DNA of 64,000 nt from Zunongwangia mangrovi. GTDB taxonomy: Bacteria; Bacteroidota; Bacteroidia; Flavobacteriales; Flavobacteriaceae. Below, piece after piece: positions 16,735 through 26,296 of this stretch; position 1 is the first letter of the stretch; every line of letters begins with the position of its first letter. Location: assembly GCF_900112105.1 (NCBI RefSeq), contig NZ_FOKV01000002.1:124001-188000 (forward strand), given 5' to 3'. The notes under the pieces were generated by a model. That model did not search any database. It saw nothing but the letters and a program-made list of their open reading frames with translations, and was not told the origin of the DNA. Both the position numbers and the translations under genes were made by a program.

Positions 16735-17217
16735 CTAAGCAACAGCTTTAGGTTTGTCCAAAATACTTTGTAGAGAAGCGACCAGGCCGCGTTTCTTTTT
16801 TCTATTTAGAAATGTGGTGTTAAATGTATATTTTTTAAAACCTCTTCGTCTTCTTGATTTGATATATATGGTGATACTAGAATATACACCGTAGTTTGTA
16901 AATTTAAAGTTAGCAAGTTTGCGCTTTGGAAATTCGGCTTTACGAACACGATATTCCATAAATTTTGAAAAGAAAACTCCATTATTCTTAAAAATGAGCG
17001 TTTCACCGTCACTATCAAAATCAAAGCTCACTCCTATTTTATGTACAAACAGGAATATCAAAAAGGTAACAATATTAGGTACAATATGACTGAATTTAAT
17101 AGGTTCATCTTGACCTATCAATTCGACATTTACAAAAATGTTGGTTAAAAAAACCGCGACTAAAACTATATAAATTGGCGGAATTATTTTTATTTCATTC
17201 TTGTTATTAAACCTCAT
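16735..17217 (-). CDS. Hypothetical membrane protein between parC and parE
   Basis: A 160-residue protein with two membrane helices (about residues 13-31 and 45-62). A basic soluble domain follows, rich in beta-strands (GETLIFKNNGVFFSKF, FTNYGVYSSITIYIKSRRRRG), resembling a PH-like or other small beta domain. No family recognised. It is spaced two bases from parE and three from parC, so it is firmly within the operon. The strongly basic stretch KSRRRRGFKKYTF would face the cytoplasm if the two helices form a hairpin. A role in DNA topology has no evidence beyond position. Confidence 0.8.
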   Translation of the reverse strand: MRFNNKNEIKIIPPIYIVLVAVFLTNIFVNVELIGQDEPIKFSHIVPNIVTFLIFLFVHKIGVSFDFDSDGETLIFKNNGVFFSKFMEYRVRKAEFPKRKLANFKFTNYGVYSSITIYIKSRRRRGFKKYTFNTTFLNRKKKRGLVASLQSILDKPKAVA

Positions 17218-17219
17218 AT

Positions 17220-19076
17220 TTATAGTTCTTCGATAAGATCTAACTCTACTTTTAGATTATCAATAATAAATTCCTGGCGATCTGGCGTGTTTTTACCCAT
17301 GTAGAAACTCAGCATCTCTTCAATAGATTTATCTTTATCTAACATCACAGGATCCAGCCTTATATCTTCACCAATAAAATATTTAAATTCGTCTGGAGAT
17401 ATCTCTCCAAGACCTTTAAATCGTGTTATCTCAACCTTTCCTTTAAGTTTTTCTATCGCCTGTCTTCGTTCATATTCTGAATAACAATAAATCGTTTCTT
17501 TCTTATTTCTCACCCTAAACAAAGGCGTTTGCAGAATATATAAATGATTTTCTTTGATCAATTCTGGAAAAAACTGAAGAAAAAAAGTGATTAATAACAA
17601 TCGAATATGCATTCCATCTACATCGGCATCGGTAGCGATCACGATGTTGTTGTAACGCAGATCTTCTAAGGATTCTTCAATATTTAAAGCTGCCTGTAAA
17701 AGATTAAATTCTTCGTTTTCGTAAACAATTTTTTTGCTTAGACCGTAGCTGTTTAACGGTTTTCCTTTCAAACTGAATACCGCCTGCGTGTTTACATCTC
17801 TCGATTTTGTAATAGATCCACTCGCCGAATCTCCCTCAGTAATAAATAAAGTCGTCTCTAAATAGCGTTCCTTTTTGCTATCACCAAGATGAATTCTACA
17901 ATCTCTAAGTTTTTTATTATGCAGACTCGCTTTTTTAGCTCTTTCTTTTGCTAATTTTCTAATCCCTGAAAGATCTTTTCTTTCACGCTCTGCCTGAAGT
18001 ATTTTTCGCTGAAGTTTTTCAGCTGTTTCCTGATTTTTATGAAGGTAATTATCAAAATTGCGCTTTACAAAGTCATTAATATACGTTCGAACCGTTGGAA
18101 AATCTCCTCCCATATCAGTCGAACCTAATTTTGTTTTGGTCTGACTTTCAAAAACAGGCTCCATAACTTTGATAGAAATCGCTCCAACGATCGATTTTCG
18201 AATATCTGAAGCATCATAATTTTTTCCGTAGAATTCTCTAACAGTTTTTACAAGTGCTTCTCTAAAAGCTGCTAAGTGTGTACCTCCCTGTGAAGTATTC
18301 TGGCCATTTACAAAAGAATGATATTCTTCGCTGTACTGCGCTTTACTATGCGTAATCGCAATTTCAATATCATCACCACGAAGATGAATAATTGGATATA
18401 AACGATCTTCTTGTTTTAAGGTATCGTTTAAAAGATCTTTTAATCCGTTTTCTGAATAGAACTTTTCTCCATTAAAAATAATGCTTAACCCAGGATTTAG
18501 GTAAACATAATTTTTAATCATTTTTTCGATGTACTCATTTCTAAATTTAAAATTTTTAAAAATTAGCTCATCGGGCACAAAGGTTACCTTGGTTCCTCGC
18601 CTACGTGAAGTTTCATCTAAAGATTCTTCATCTTTTAGATTCCCTTGTTCAAACTCGGCTGCATGGGATTTACCATCTCTATTAGATTCTACCCTAAAAT
18701 AAGAGGATAAAGCGTTTACTGCTTTTGTACCAACTCCATTAAGACCTACCGATTTTTTAAATGCTCTGGAATCATATTTACCACCGGTATTCATTTTAGA
18801 AACAACGTCTACAACCTTACCAAGCGGTATACCACGACCATAATCGCGCACTATAACTCGTTGATTTTGTACAGAAACCTCGATCGTTTTACCGGCTCCC
18901 ATTACAAATTCATCGATACAGTTATCTAAAACCTCTTTTAATAAAATATAAATCCCGTCGTCTGCACTAGAACCATCTCCCAGTTTCCCGATGTACATCC
19001 CGGGACGCATTCGGATATGTTCTTTCCAATCCAGCGACCGAATATTATCTTCGGTATACTTTGTTTCCTGACTCAT
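17220..19076 (-). CDS. parE: DNA topoisomerase IV subunit B
   Basis: A 618-residue ATPase subunit. The GHKL fold shows [10 protein letters not shown] (Mg/ATP Asn52), DYGRGIPLG and [14 protein letters not shown]. The TOPRIM domain shows the catalytic [11 protein letters not shown] and [10 protein letters not shown], followed by the short C-terminal QFIIDNL region. The length is close to other ParE proteins and shorter than many GyrB. It is the first gene of the parE-(membrane protein)-parC-mscL operon. Confidence 0.94.
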   Translation of the reverse strand: MSQETKYTEDNIRSLDWKEHIRMRPGMYIGKLGDGSSADDGIYILLKEVLDNCIDEFVMGAGKTIEVSVQNQRVIVRDYGRGIPLGKVVDVVSKMNTGGKYDSRAFKKSVGLNGVGTKAVNALSSYFRVESNRDGKSHAAEFEQGNLKDEESLDETSRRRGTKVTFVPDELIFKNFKFRNEYIEKMIKNYVYLNPGLSIIFNGEKFYSENGLKDLLNDTLKQEDRLYPIIHLRGDDIEIAITHSKAQYSEEYHSFVNGQNTSQGGTHLAAFREALVKTVREFYGKNYDASDIRKSIVGAISIKVMEPVFESQTKTKLGSTDMGGDFPTVRTYINDFVKRNFDNYLHKNQETAEKLQRKILQAERERKDLSGIRKLAKERAKKASLHNKKLRDCRIHLGDSKKERYLETTLFITEGDSASGSITKSRDVNTQAVFSLKGKPLNSYGLSKKIVYENEEFNLLQAALNIEESLEDLRYNNIVIATDADVDGMHIRLLLITFFLQFFPELIKENHLYILQTPLFRVRNKKETIYCYSEYERRQAIEKLKGKVEITRFKGLGEISPDEFKYFIGEDIRLDPVMLDKDKSIEEMLSFYMGKNTPDRQEFIIDNLKVELDLIEEL

Positions 19077-19232
19077 GTGTGTAAATAGTGGAGTTTCCCG
19101 GCTAATATAACATATACCGGCAAAAGTTAAAACCCTGTTGCGACAAAGTAATTAACAAAGACTTTAGAAAAATTGTTAATTGCTTATTTTTCTTAAAAAC
19201 TTATCAAATTCGAAATATAACTTCTAGAAAAA

Positions 19233-19266
19233 AGAAAAACGTACTATCTAAATAATACGTTTTTCT
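19233..19266 (-). terminator. Intrinsic terminator after ychF
   Basis: A perfect 11-bp stem, AGAAAAACGTA (19233-19243) and TACGTTTTTCT (19256-19266), encloses a 12-base loop. It lies just beyond the end of ychF on the minus strand and ends in a U-rich tract. The rest of the 271-base spacer (19077-19347) shows no further gene. Confidence 0.75.
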
Positions 19267-19347
19267 CAAATTCTATAAATCAAAGCTTATTTTTTGCAGA
19301 AGCAAAATTATAAGCATTTCTCTTCAGCTGAAATTGCTTTCTAATTT

Positions 19348-20442
19348 TTACACATTAAATCTAAAATGCATCACATCACCATCCTGAACCACATATTCCT
19401 TCCCTTCTACTCGCATTTTACCGGCTTCTTTCACTTTTGCTTCAGATCCTAATTCATTGAAATCACTATAAGAAATAACTTCAGCACGAATAAAACCTTT
19501 TTCAAAATCGGTATGGATCACACCCGCTGCTTGTGGCGCAGTAGCACCAACAGGGATAGTCCATGCTCTAACTTCCTTAACTCCCGCAGTAAAATAAGTT
19601 TGAAGATTAAGAAGGCTATAAGCACCACGAATCAATTTCGCAGATCCTGGCTCTTCTAAACCTATATCCTGAAGAAACATTTCGCGCTCCTCGTAATCAT
19701 CAAGTTCAGTAATATCAGCTTCTGTTCCTACCGCAAGTACTAAAACTTCAGCATTTTCTTCTTTCACTGCTTCACGTACACGATCTACATGTTCGTTACC
19801 GCTAACTGCCGCCTCTTCGTTTACGTTGCAAACATACATCACTGGCTTATCGGTAATAAACTGTAATGGTTTTATAAACTCTTTATGCTCATCTTCTGTA
19901 AAATCTACAGCTCTTATCGATTTTCCTTCTTCTAGACCAGCTTTAGCTTTTAATAGAGCAGCTTCTTCTTTCTGCGCTTCTTTGTTACCGGTTTTTGCCG
20001 CACGCTTAACTTTATCAAGTTTTTTCTCTACGGTTTCCAGATCTTTTAGCTGAAGTTCCATATCGATAGTTTCTTTATCACGAATTGGATCTATAGAACC
20101 ATCTACGTGGACGATATTATCGTTATCAAAACATCTTAAAACATGAAGAATAGCATCTGTCTCACGAATATTAGCTAAAAACTGGTTTCCAAGGCCTTCA
20201 CCTTTACTGGCTCCTTTTACCAATCCTGCAATATCCACGATCTCTACGGTTGCCGGCTGTACTTTCTCTGGATTCACCAATTCCTCTAATCTTTTAATTC
20301 GAGGGTCTGGAACGTTTACCACTCCTACATTAGGCTCGATTGTACAAAAAGGAAAATTCGCACTTTGTGCTTTTGCGTTAGAAAGGCAATTAAACAAAGT
20401 TGATTTTCCTACATTTGGTAATCCAACAATTCCGGCTTTCAT
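19348..20442 (-). CDS. ychF: Redox-responsive ATPase YchF (Obg family)
   Basis: A 364-residue P-loop protein. The Walker A is [12 protein letters not shown] at the N-terminus, switch regions include [20 protein letters not shown], and the specificity loop has the unusual NVNEE form (YVCNVNEEA) that makes YchF prefer ATP over GTP. The C-terminal TGS-like domain ends with [15 protein letters not shown], the standard terminus. YchF binds ribosomes and affects oxidative-stress responses. It is monocistronic with its own terminator. Confidence 0.96.
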   Translation of the reverse strand: MKAGIVGLPNVGKSTLFNCLSNAKAQSANFPFCTIEPNVGVVNVPDPRIKRLEELVNPEKVQPATVEIVDIAGLVKGASKGEGLGNQFLANIRETDAILHVLRCFDNDNIVHVDGSIDPIRDKETIDMELQLKDLETVEKKLDKVKRAAKTGNKEAQKEEAALLKAKAGLEEGKSIRAVDFTEDEHKEFIKPLQFITDKPVMYVCNVNEEAAVSGNEHVDRVREAVKEENAEVLVLAVGTEADITELDDYEEREMFLQDIGLEEPGSAKLIRGAYSLLNLQTYFTAGVKEVRAWTIPVGATAPQAAGVIHTDFEKGFIRAEVISYSDFNELGSEAKVKEAGKMRVEGKEYVVQDGDVMHFRFNV

Positions 20443-20565
20443 AAATTAAATTTTGATGCTATTGATTTTGCGGCTGCAAAGATAGGAATTAGATACGAAT
20501 TTAGCACACCACAAATTCTATATAATATTTTTAAAAAATCAGATTCAAAATTAAACGATTTTAAA

Positions 20566-20591
20566 TAAAAAGGAGAGCCATTGCTCTCCTT
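20566..20591 (-). terminator. Intrinsic terminator after the coiled-coil protein gene
   Basis: The stem AAGGAGAGC (20570-20578) / GCTCTCCTT (20583-20591) has a four-base loop, with an A-run at 20566-20570 that becomes the U-tract on the minus strand. Confidence 0.85.
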
Positions 20592-20620
20592 CTATTCTTG
20601 TAAACATACAAAACCAATTG

Positions 20621-21820
20621 TTATTCAACAATATACATTTCGTTAGAGGCTTTAATATATTCCTGTGGATTAAAGGTGCTTTCGAAACTATTTTTTACAA
20701 TATCTAATTTCAGCTCTAGATCGCCCATTCTATCTTTTAGGTATGGATCTTTTTTATATTTATCGATCAAATTTTCGTATTTATTAAGATTCTCAAGAAT
20801 TCTAAAAGTTATATCTCCAAATCTTATTTTTAAATTCTGCACGGCTAACATCTGGTCGTGATAACTCTGTTTCCAGTTCTCCGGATTTTTTTCGCGTTCC
20901 TCGACAATTTTGTTTTCAGCAATTTTTGAAATATCCAGGATATACTGCGTTCTCTTCTTAGCATCGGTCTCATTAGTGAATTTACGTTCAAATGCTTTAA
21001 GATCGATCCCTAACATTTGCTCAAAATTCTCTTTCATGGCTTTATCCTGAATGTTCCTGAGTTCATCTAAACTTTTATTGATCGCTTCCCACTCCGTTTC
21101 AATAAGATCTTTATCATGAGTAAATTGTGATACAGATGTTGTTAACTTCAACATTTTTATACTTTGTTCACGTAATTCTTTATCTCTTCGGTTTAAAGAA
21201 TTAATAAATGTTCCTATTCCGTCGAAAAGACTTCCGGCAAACATTCCAACAAAAGGAGTACCCTGACTTAGGTCTCCGGTAACTTCAATAATATGATTTA
21301 AAGCGGCCAGGCGCGCATTATCTTCTTCTTCCTCTTTTATATAATTCTGAAATTTACCAAACCATTCCTGGTAACCTTCGTAATGCATAGGATTGCTTAC
21401 TTCATCTAAAGTCGAATAAAATTCTCTCGAGCTATTAAAAAGATTAAGTGGCTTTATTTCGCGCTCCATACTGGCAAGATTAAGCACGGCCGAACTGTAG
21501 TTATATTTGTAAACGCTAACCGTGTTTTTATCGATTTCAGATTGGCGCTCTTCCAAGTATTTTACGCGTTCTAAAAGTTTTTCAACTTTATCTGAAGCAG
21601 TTCTGGAATTTTTAATACTCTCATCAAGACTGTTGATTTTTGAATCAATTTCTTTAATTCTAAAGTCAAGATTCTGACTCAAAAGTGTTCGTTCTCGATT
21701 CAATTCCTTTAAAACCTGATCGGTTACCCTTTCGTTCGAAGTAGTTTCAGAAAGACTTTGCGACACTGCGTTAGCACTTATCGCCAGGAAAAGGCTTAAG
21801 GATAGGGTTAATTTTTTCAT
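20621..21820 (-). CDS. Secreted coiled-coil protein of unknown function
   Basis: A 399-residue protein with a clear type I signal peptide (MKKLTLSLSLFLAISANAVSQ). Nearly all of the mature part is predicted helix with heptad character: LNRERTLLSQNLDFRIKEIDSK and VEKLLERVKYLEERQ at 38-105, further helices at 225-260 and 280-370. A Gly-rich, mildly hydrophobic stretch (GTPFVGMFAGSLFDGIGTFI, 192-211) interrupts the helices and could be a membrane-active hairpin. No enzyme motif or cysteine cluster is seen, and I do not recognise the family. It is a single gene with its own terminator. The helical layout loosely recalls pore-forming or envelope-spacer proteins, but that is a guess. Confidence 0.8.
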   Translation of the reverse strand: MKKLTLSLSLFLAISANAVSQSLSETTSNERVTDQVLKELNRERTLLSQNLDFRIKEIDSKINSLDESIKNSRTASDKVEKLLERVKYLEERQSEIDKNTVSVYKYNYSSAVLNLASMEREIKPLNLFNSSREFYSTLDEVSNPMHYEGYQEWFGKFQNYIKEEEEDNARLAALNHIIEVTGDLSQGTPFVGMFAGSLFDGIGTFINSLNRRDKELREQSIKMLKLTTSVSQFTHDKDLIETEWEAINKSLDELRNIQDKAMKENFEQMLGIDLKAFERKFTNETDAKKRTQYILDISKIAENKIVEEREKNPENWKQSYHDQMLAVQNLKIRFGDITFRILENLNKYENLIDKYKKDPYLKDRMGDLELKLDIVKNSFESTFNPQEYIKASNEMYIVE

Positions 21821-21939
21821 TAGTGGTTAACTTAATTGGTATTTAGATTTTCAGCATTTTTTGTGCCAAGGCTAAAATATTAAATTTTCACCGATCTCTG
21901 AATCACAGGTTTTAGTACAAGGCTTAATCTTATCATTTT

Positions 21940-22671
21940 TTAAAAAAGTTTACCAATTCTAAAGATTATTGGGAATTCTATAAAATTTTGATCTCCAAAA
22001 CTATCTTTTAGATCATCATAAATATCATCTACAGGGTTAAAGCCGTTTTTGTCTGAAAAATGCTTAACGGCAGACCATGTTTTTAGATATCCAATTAGCC
22101 GTGCGAACTCCCACTCTTCTTTAAAATTTATCTTTGGAGTTTCAATTTCTTTAAACGGAAAAGCAATGCTCGTATAAGCATCGTCAAGATATTTTCGCTC
22201 CTCGTCCCAGTAAGGTCCAATAACATCGTAATAAAAATGATCGATTATTTTATTGGTTTCAGGATTACTTCGGAATAAACTATAACCCAAAATCGCTAAA
22301 ATTCCATCTGGTTTTAACGTCCGCTTCACTTCAGTATAAAATCGATCAAAATCAAACCAGTGAATAGCTTGCGCAACGCTAATTAAATCGAAAAATTGAT
22401 CTGGAAAATCAACATTTTCAGCAGGCTGAATGCTATAGCTAATATTCGATAATTTTGGTGCTTGTTTTAGCTGATTTTCGCTAATATCTGTAGCTTTTAT
22501 ATCATCAAAAAACTTAGAAAGTTCTTTGGCTACTTGCCCATTCCCCGTCGCACAATCCCAGGCATTTTCAGTGCCGTTTAAATGTTTCTTTATTTCGTCG
22601 AATATCGCTTTTGGATATTGTGGTCTATAATTAGCATAGTTGGCCGACTGATGAGAAAAATTATCCTTCAT
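21940..22671 (-). CDS. Class I SAM-dependent methyltransferase
   Basis: A protein of 243 residues from the ATG at 22671 (a TTG-started frame would add five). Motif I for SAM binding is AWDCATGNGQVAKEL near residue 37, followed by the acidic motif ATDISENQL and the post-motif IHWFDFDRFYTEVKRTLKPDGIL. The AIHWFD signature groups it with Methyltransf_11-type small-molecule methyltransferases such as the trans-aconitate-like group. Substrate unknown. It is divergent from the glycosidase genes. Confidence 0.88.
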   Translation of the reverse strand: MKDNFSHQSANYANYRPQYPKAIFDEIKKHLNGTENAWDCATGNGQVAKELSKFFDDIKATDISENQLKQAPKLSNISYSIQPAENVDFPDQFFDLISVAQAIHWFDFDRFYTEVKRTLKPDGILAILGYSLFRSNPETNKIIDHFYYDVIGPYWDEERKYLDDAYTSIAFPFKEIETPKINFKEEWEFARLIGYLKTWSAVKHFSDKNGFNPVDDIYDDLKDSFGDQNFIEFPIIFRIGKLF

Positions 22672-23000
22672 AATATCGAATTTCAACTGAAAGATATTAA
22701 AAGGCTAAATAAATACTCGTAAAAAAATGAAATGCCTATAGTATTTATATTTGAAATTTCTGAAGAATAAGATTTTTATAACACTAAGTATAACTTAACG
22801 AAAAATAAAAAAAGTCTACAAATTTGGCTAATATCAGTCCTTGGAAACATTACAGGCAATTATAATTTTTACGAGTACAAATTATTTTTCGTAAATAGTA
22901 AAAAATTAAAAATTCGTTAAAATTTTAGCTAAAACGATTTACTTATTAAGCTTTATTTTTGTATAATAGCAATCTGAAAACAAATCAGAATTCTACTATC
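22672..23000. other. Divergent spacer with a distant 12-bp inverted repeat
   Basis: A very AT-rich, non-coding stretch between the methyltransferase and GH43 genes. TACTCGTAAAAA (22714-22725) recurs in inverse orientation as TTTTTACGAGTA (22866-22877). TATTTTTG at 22954-22961 fits the Bacteroidota -7 box for the GH43 gene, though no TTG sits at the expected distance. No ORF or RNA gene is apparent. Confidence 0.55.
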
Positions 23001-23960
23001 ATGAAAAAATTTAGTATAATCCTAACAATACTTTGCTTTTCAGGAATTTTTGCACAGAATAACAACCCTGTTTTTTCAGGTTGGTATGCAGATCCTGAAG
23101 GCATAGTTTTCGAAAATGAATACTGGATCTACCCTACTTATTCTGCTCCTTACGGGAAGCAGGTGTTTTTCGATGCCTTTTCATCACCAGATCTTGTAAA
23201 CTGGACTAAACACGAAAAAGTATTAGATACTGCTTCTATTAAGTGGGCAAAGCGCGCAGTTTGGGCACCTTCTATTATAAAAAAAGAGGATAAATATTAT
23301 TTGTTTTTTGGGGCAAACGATATACAGAGTGATGACGAATTAGGCGGAATTGGAGTTGCCGTAGCAGATTCTCCTGAAGGCCCTTATAAAGATCAATTAG
23401 GGAAACCGCTTATTGGCAAATTTCATAATGGTGCACAGCCAATAGATCAATTTTGCTTTAGAGATAAAGATGGCCAATATTACCTTTACTACGGCGGTTG
23501 GGGACATTGTAATGTAGCAAAACTAAACGATGATTTTACTGGTTTTGTTCCTTTTGAAGATGGCACTATTTTTAAAGAAGTAACTCCTGAAGGTTATGTA
23601 GAAGGCCCATTTATGTTTATTAAAGATGGAAAGTATTATTTTATGTGGTCTGAAGGTGGCTGGACAGGTCCAGATTATTCTGTGGCTTACGCTATTGCAG
23701 ATTCTCCAATGGGACCATTTAAAAGAATAGATAAAATACTGCAGCAGGATAAAGATATCGCTACTGGTGCCGGTCACCATTCAGTAATAAAACATCCTAA
23801 AGACGACGATTATTATATTGTTTATCATCGTAGACCGCTTACAGAAACCGATGGGAATTCCAGAGAAACCTGTATCGATGTGATGGAATTTGATAGCAAC
23901 GGACATATAAAACCAGTAAAAATTACCAAGGAAGGTGTTGCTGCACATCCTTTAAAATAA
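23001..23960 (+). CDS. Exported GH43-family glycoside hydrolase
   Basis: A protein of 319 residues from the ATG at 23001, which opens a good signal peptide (MKKFSIILTILCFSGIFAQ); an upstream in-frame start at 22959 would overlap the likely -7 promoter box. The five-bladed propeller markers of GH43 are visible: the general-base Asp in GWYADPEG, the middle Asp near APSIIKKEDKYYLFF, and the acid Glu in YVEGPFMF. Such enzymes remove arabinose, xylose or galactose side groups. It is followed 32 bases later by two GH92 mannosidases and probably trims side chains of a mannose-containing glycan. Confidence 0.9.
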   Translation: MKKFSIILTILCFSGIFAQNNNPVFSGWYADPEGIVFENEYWIYPTYSAPYGKQVFFDAFSSPDLVNWTKHEKVLDTASIKWAKRAVWAPSIIKKEDKYYLFFGANDIQSDDELGGIGVAVADSPEGPYKDQLGKPLIGKFHNGAQPIDQFCFRDKDGQYYLYYGGWGHCNVAKLNDDFTGFVPFEDGTIFKEVTPEGYVEGPFMFIKDGKYYFMWSEGGWTGPDYSVAYAIADSPMGPFKRIDKILQQDKDIATGAGHHSVIKHPKDDDYYIVYHRRPLTETDGNSRETCIDVMEFDSNGHIKPVKITKEGVAAHPLK

Positions 23961-23992
23961 ATACGTACAATCTAAATTATTCAACATACACT

Positions 23993-26287
23993 ATGAAAAA
24001 AAAGTTCTTAACGGTACTGGCTTTCCTTGCCGTATTTAATTATGCGGGAGCCCAAAACCATCTTATAGAATCTGTTAAGAATCCTGTAGATTTTGTAAAC
24101 CCTTTAATGGGAACAGATTCTAGCCCGGGATTATCTAACGGAAACACCTACCCTGCCGTTGCTGTGCCTTGGGGAATGAATTTATGGACGCCACAAACAG
24201 GACCTATGGGACATGGTTGGGCGTATACTTACAATGCCGATAAAATACGCGGATTTAAACAAACGCACCAACCATCACCCTGGATGAACGATTATGGGCA
24301 GTTTTCTTTAATGCCTGTTACCGGCGGAATGAAATTTAACCAGGATGATCGTGCAAGCTGGTTCTCTCATAAAGCTGAAGTTTCTACTCCTTATTATTAT
24401 AAGGTATATTTAGCAGATCACGATGTAACGGTTGAACTTACGCCAACAGAGCGTGCTGCTCAATTTAAAATGACTTTTCCTAAATCTGATAGCTCTTACG
24501 TAGTTATCGATCCTTTCGATAAAGGTTCTTATGTAAAAGTTATTCCTGAAGAAAATAAGATCATTGGTTACACGACAAAATATGCTCGCGGAAAACTAAC
24601 TAATTTCAAGAATTATTTTGTTATTGAGTTTGATAAACCGTTTAGTGATGTAAACACCTGGGAAGGTGATAAATTAGCTAAAGGGCAGGCTGAAATGGAA
24701 GCAGATCATGCTGGTGCTATCGTTGGTTTTGATACTAAAGATGGAGCTGTTGTAAATGCAAAAGTGGCTTCTTCTTTTATTAGTTTCGAGCAGGCGCAGT
24801 TAAACTTAGACCGTGAAATTGCAAAAGACGATTTTGAAACTACAAAGCAAAATGCACGTGATAACTGGAATGAAAAACTGGGAAGACTAGAAGTTTCTGG
24901 CGGAACTATAGATCAGGTTAGAACTTTCTATTCTTGTCTTTACAGAACTTTATTTTTTCCAAATAAACTATACGAGATCAACAAAAATGAGGAAATCGTC
25001 CACTGGAGTCCTTATAATGGAGAGATTCTGCCAGGCTATATGTTTGCTGGTACTGGCTTTTGGGATACGTTTAGAGCTCTTTACCCTTTCTTAAATTTAG
25101 CTTATCCTTCTATCAATAAAGAAATGCAGGCCGGTCTTGCGAACGATTATAAAGAAGGTGGATGGTTACCTGAGTGGTCTAGCCCAGGTTATGCTAATAT
25201 TATGGTTGGTAACAACTCAGCTTCAGTAGTTGCAGATGCTTACATTAAAGGTTTAAGAGGTTACGATACAGAAACTTTATGGGATGCATTGGTAAACGGT
25301 GCTAATAACGAAGGGCCTATGTCTGCCGTTGGTCGTGCAGGAGCTCCTTATTACAATAAATTAGGATACGTTCCTTACGATGTTGGAGTTAACGAAAGTG
25401 CTGCAAGAACTTTAGAATATGCTTATGATGATTTTGCCATTTATCAATTTGGTAAAGCTATAGGGAAACCTAAAAAAGAGATTAAGATTTATGCTGAAAG
25501 AAGTATGAATTATAAAAATCTTTTTGATCCAAGTTATGGATTAATGAGAGGAAAAAACGAAGATGGTAGCTGGCAGGAAGATTTTAATCCATTTAAGTGG
25601 GGTAATCCTTTTACTGAAGGAAATAGCTGGCACTACAGCTGGTCTGTTTTTCATGATGTTGAAGGCTTAATTGGTCTTATGGGTGGTAAAGAAGATTTTG
25701 TTAAGAAACTTGATTCTGTTTTCTCTATGCCTCCAATTTTCGACGAAAGTGTCTACGGTGGCGTAATTCACGAAATTCGTGAAATGCAAATTGCAGATAT
25801 GGGACAATATGCACACGGTAACCAGCCAATTCAGCATATGATCTATTTATATAACTATGCAGGTGAACCTTGGAAAACTCAGAAATGGGCAAGAGAAACT
25901 ATGGATAGAATGTATAAAGCAACTCCAGATGGATATTGTGGCGATGAGGACAACGGGCAAACTTCGGCTTGGTATGTATTTTCTGCGCTAGGATTTTACC
26001 CAGTTACCCCGGCTGTAGATCAATATGTTATGGGAGCTCCTTTATTTAAAAAGGTAACCGTAAATCTAGAAAATGGAAATAAGATCGAGATCAATGCGCC
26101 TAAAAACAGTGATGACAATAAGTATATCGACAGCATGAAAGTGGATGGTAAGTCGTATAACAAAAACTATTTGAAACATTCAGATCTAGTTGATGGAGCT
26201 ACGATAAATATCGAAATGAGCGATTCCCCAAATAAGGATCGCGGGACCAAAAAAGACGCTTTCCCTTATTCATTTTCTAACGAATAG
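23993..26287 (+). CDS. GH92 alpha-mannosidase, periplasmic type
   Basis: A 764-residue GH92 enzyme, a Ca2+-dependent inverting exo-alpha-mannosidase. A type I signal peptide ends at AGAQ (residue 21). Family markers include VNPLMGTDSSPG near 36, GTGFWDTFRALYP near 353, TEGNSWHYSW (catalytic acid Glu), HGNQPIQH and DEDNGQTSAWYVFSALGFYPVTP near the end. The +1-site position usually read as HGNEP in alpha-1,2-mannosidases is HGNQP here, so a different linkage may be cut. It belongs to the GH43-GH92-GH92 operon. Confidence 0.93.
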   Translation: MKKKFLTVLAFLAVFNYAGAQNHLIESVKNPVDFVNPLMGTDSSPGLSNGNTYPAVAVPWGMNLWTPQTGPMGHGWAYTYNADKIRGFKQTHQPSPWMNDYGQFSLMPVTGGMKFNQDDRASWFSHKAEVSTPYYYKVYLADHDVTVELTPTERAAQFKMTFPKSDSSYVVIDPFDKGSYVKVIPEENKIIGYTTKYARGKLTNFKNYFVIEFDKPFSDVNTWEGDKLAKGQAEMEADHAGAIVGFDTKDGAVVNAKVASSFISFEQAQLNLDREIAKDDFETTKQNARDNWNEKLGRLEVSGGTIDQVRTFYSCLYRTLFFPNKLYEINKNEEIVHWSPYNGEILPGYMFAGTGFWDTFRALYPFLNLAYPSINKEMQAGLANDYKEGGWLPEWSSPGYANIMVGNNSASVVADAYIKGLRGYDTETLWDALVNGANNEGPMSAVGRAGAPYYNKLGYVPYDVGVNESAARTLEYAYDDFAIYQFGKAIGKPKKEIKIYAERSMNYKNLFDPSYGLMRGKNEDGSWQEDFNPFKWGNPFTEGNSWHYSWSVFHDVEGLIGLMGGKEDFVKKLDSVFSMPPIFDESVYGGVIHEIREMQIADMGQYAHGNQPIQHMIYLYNYAGEPWKTQKWARETMDRMYKATPDGYCGDEDNGQTSAWYVFSALGFYPVTPAVDQYVMGAPLFKKVTVNLENGNKIEINAPKNSDDNKYIDSMKVDGKSYNKNYLKHSDLVDGATINIEMSDSPNKDRGTKKDAFPYSFSNE

Positions 26288-26296
26288 ATTTTATTT

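Noticed and set aside
22959-23000. GH43 start at 22959
   Set aside because: It would overlap the TATTTTTG promoter box and precede the signal peptide with polar residues; ATG 23001 starts a standard signal peptide.
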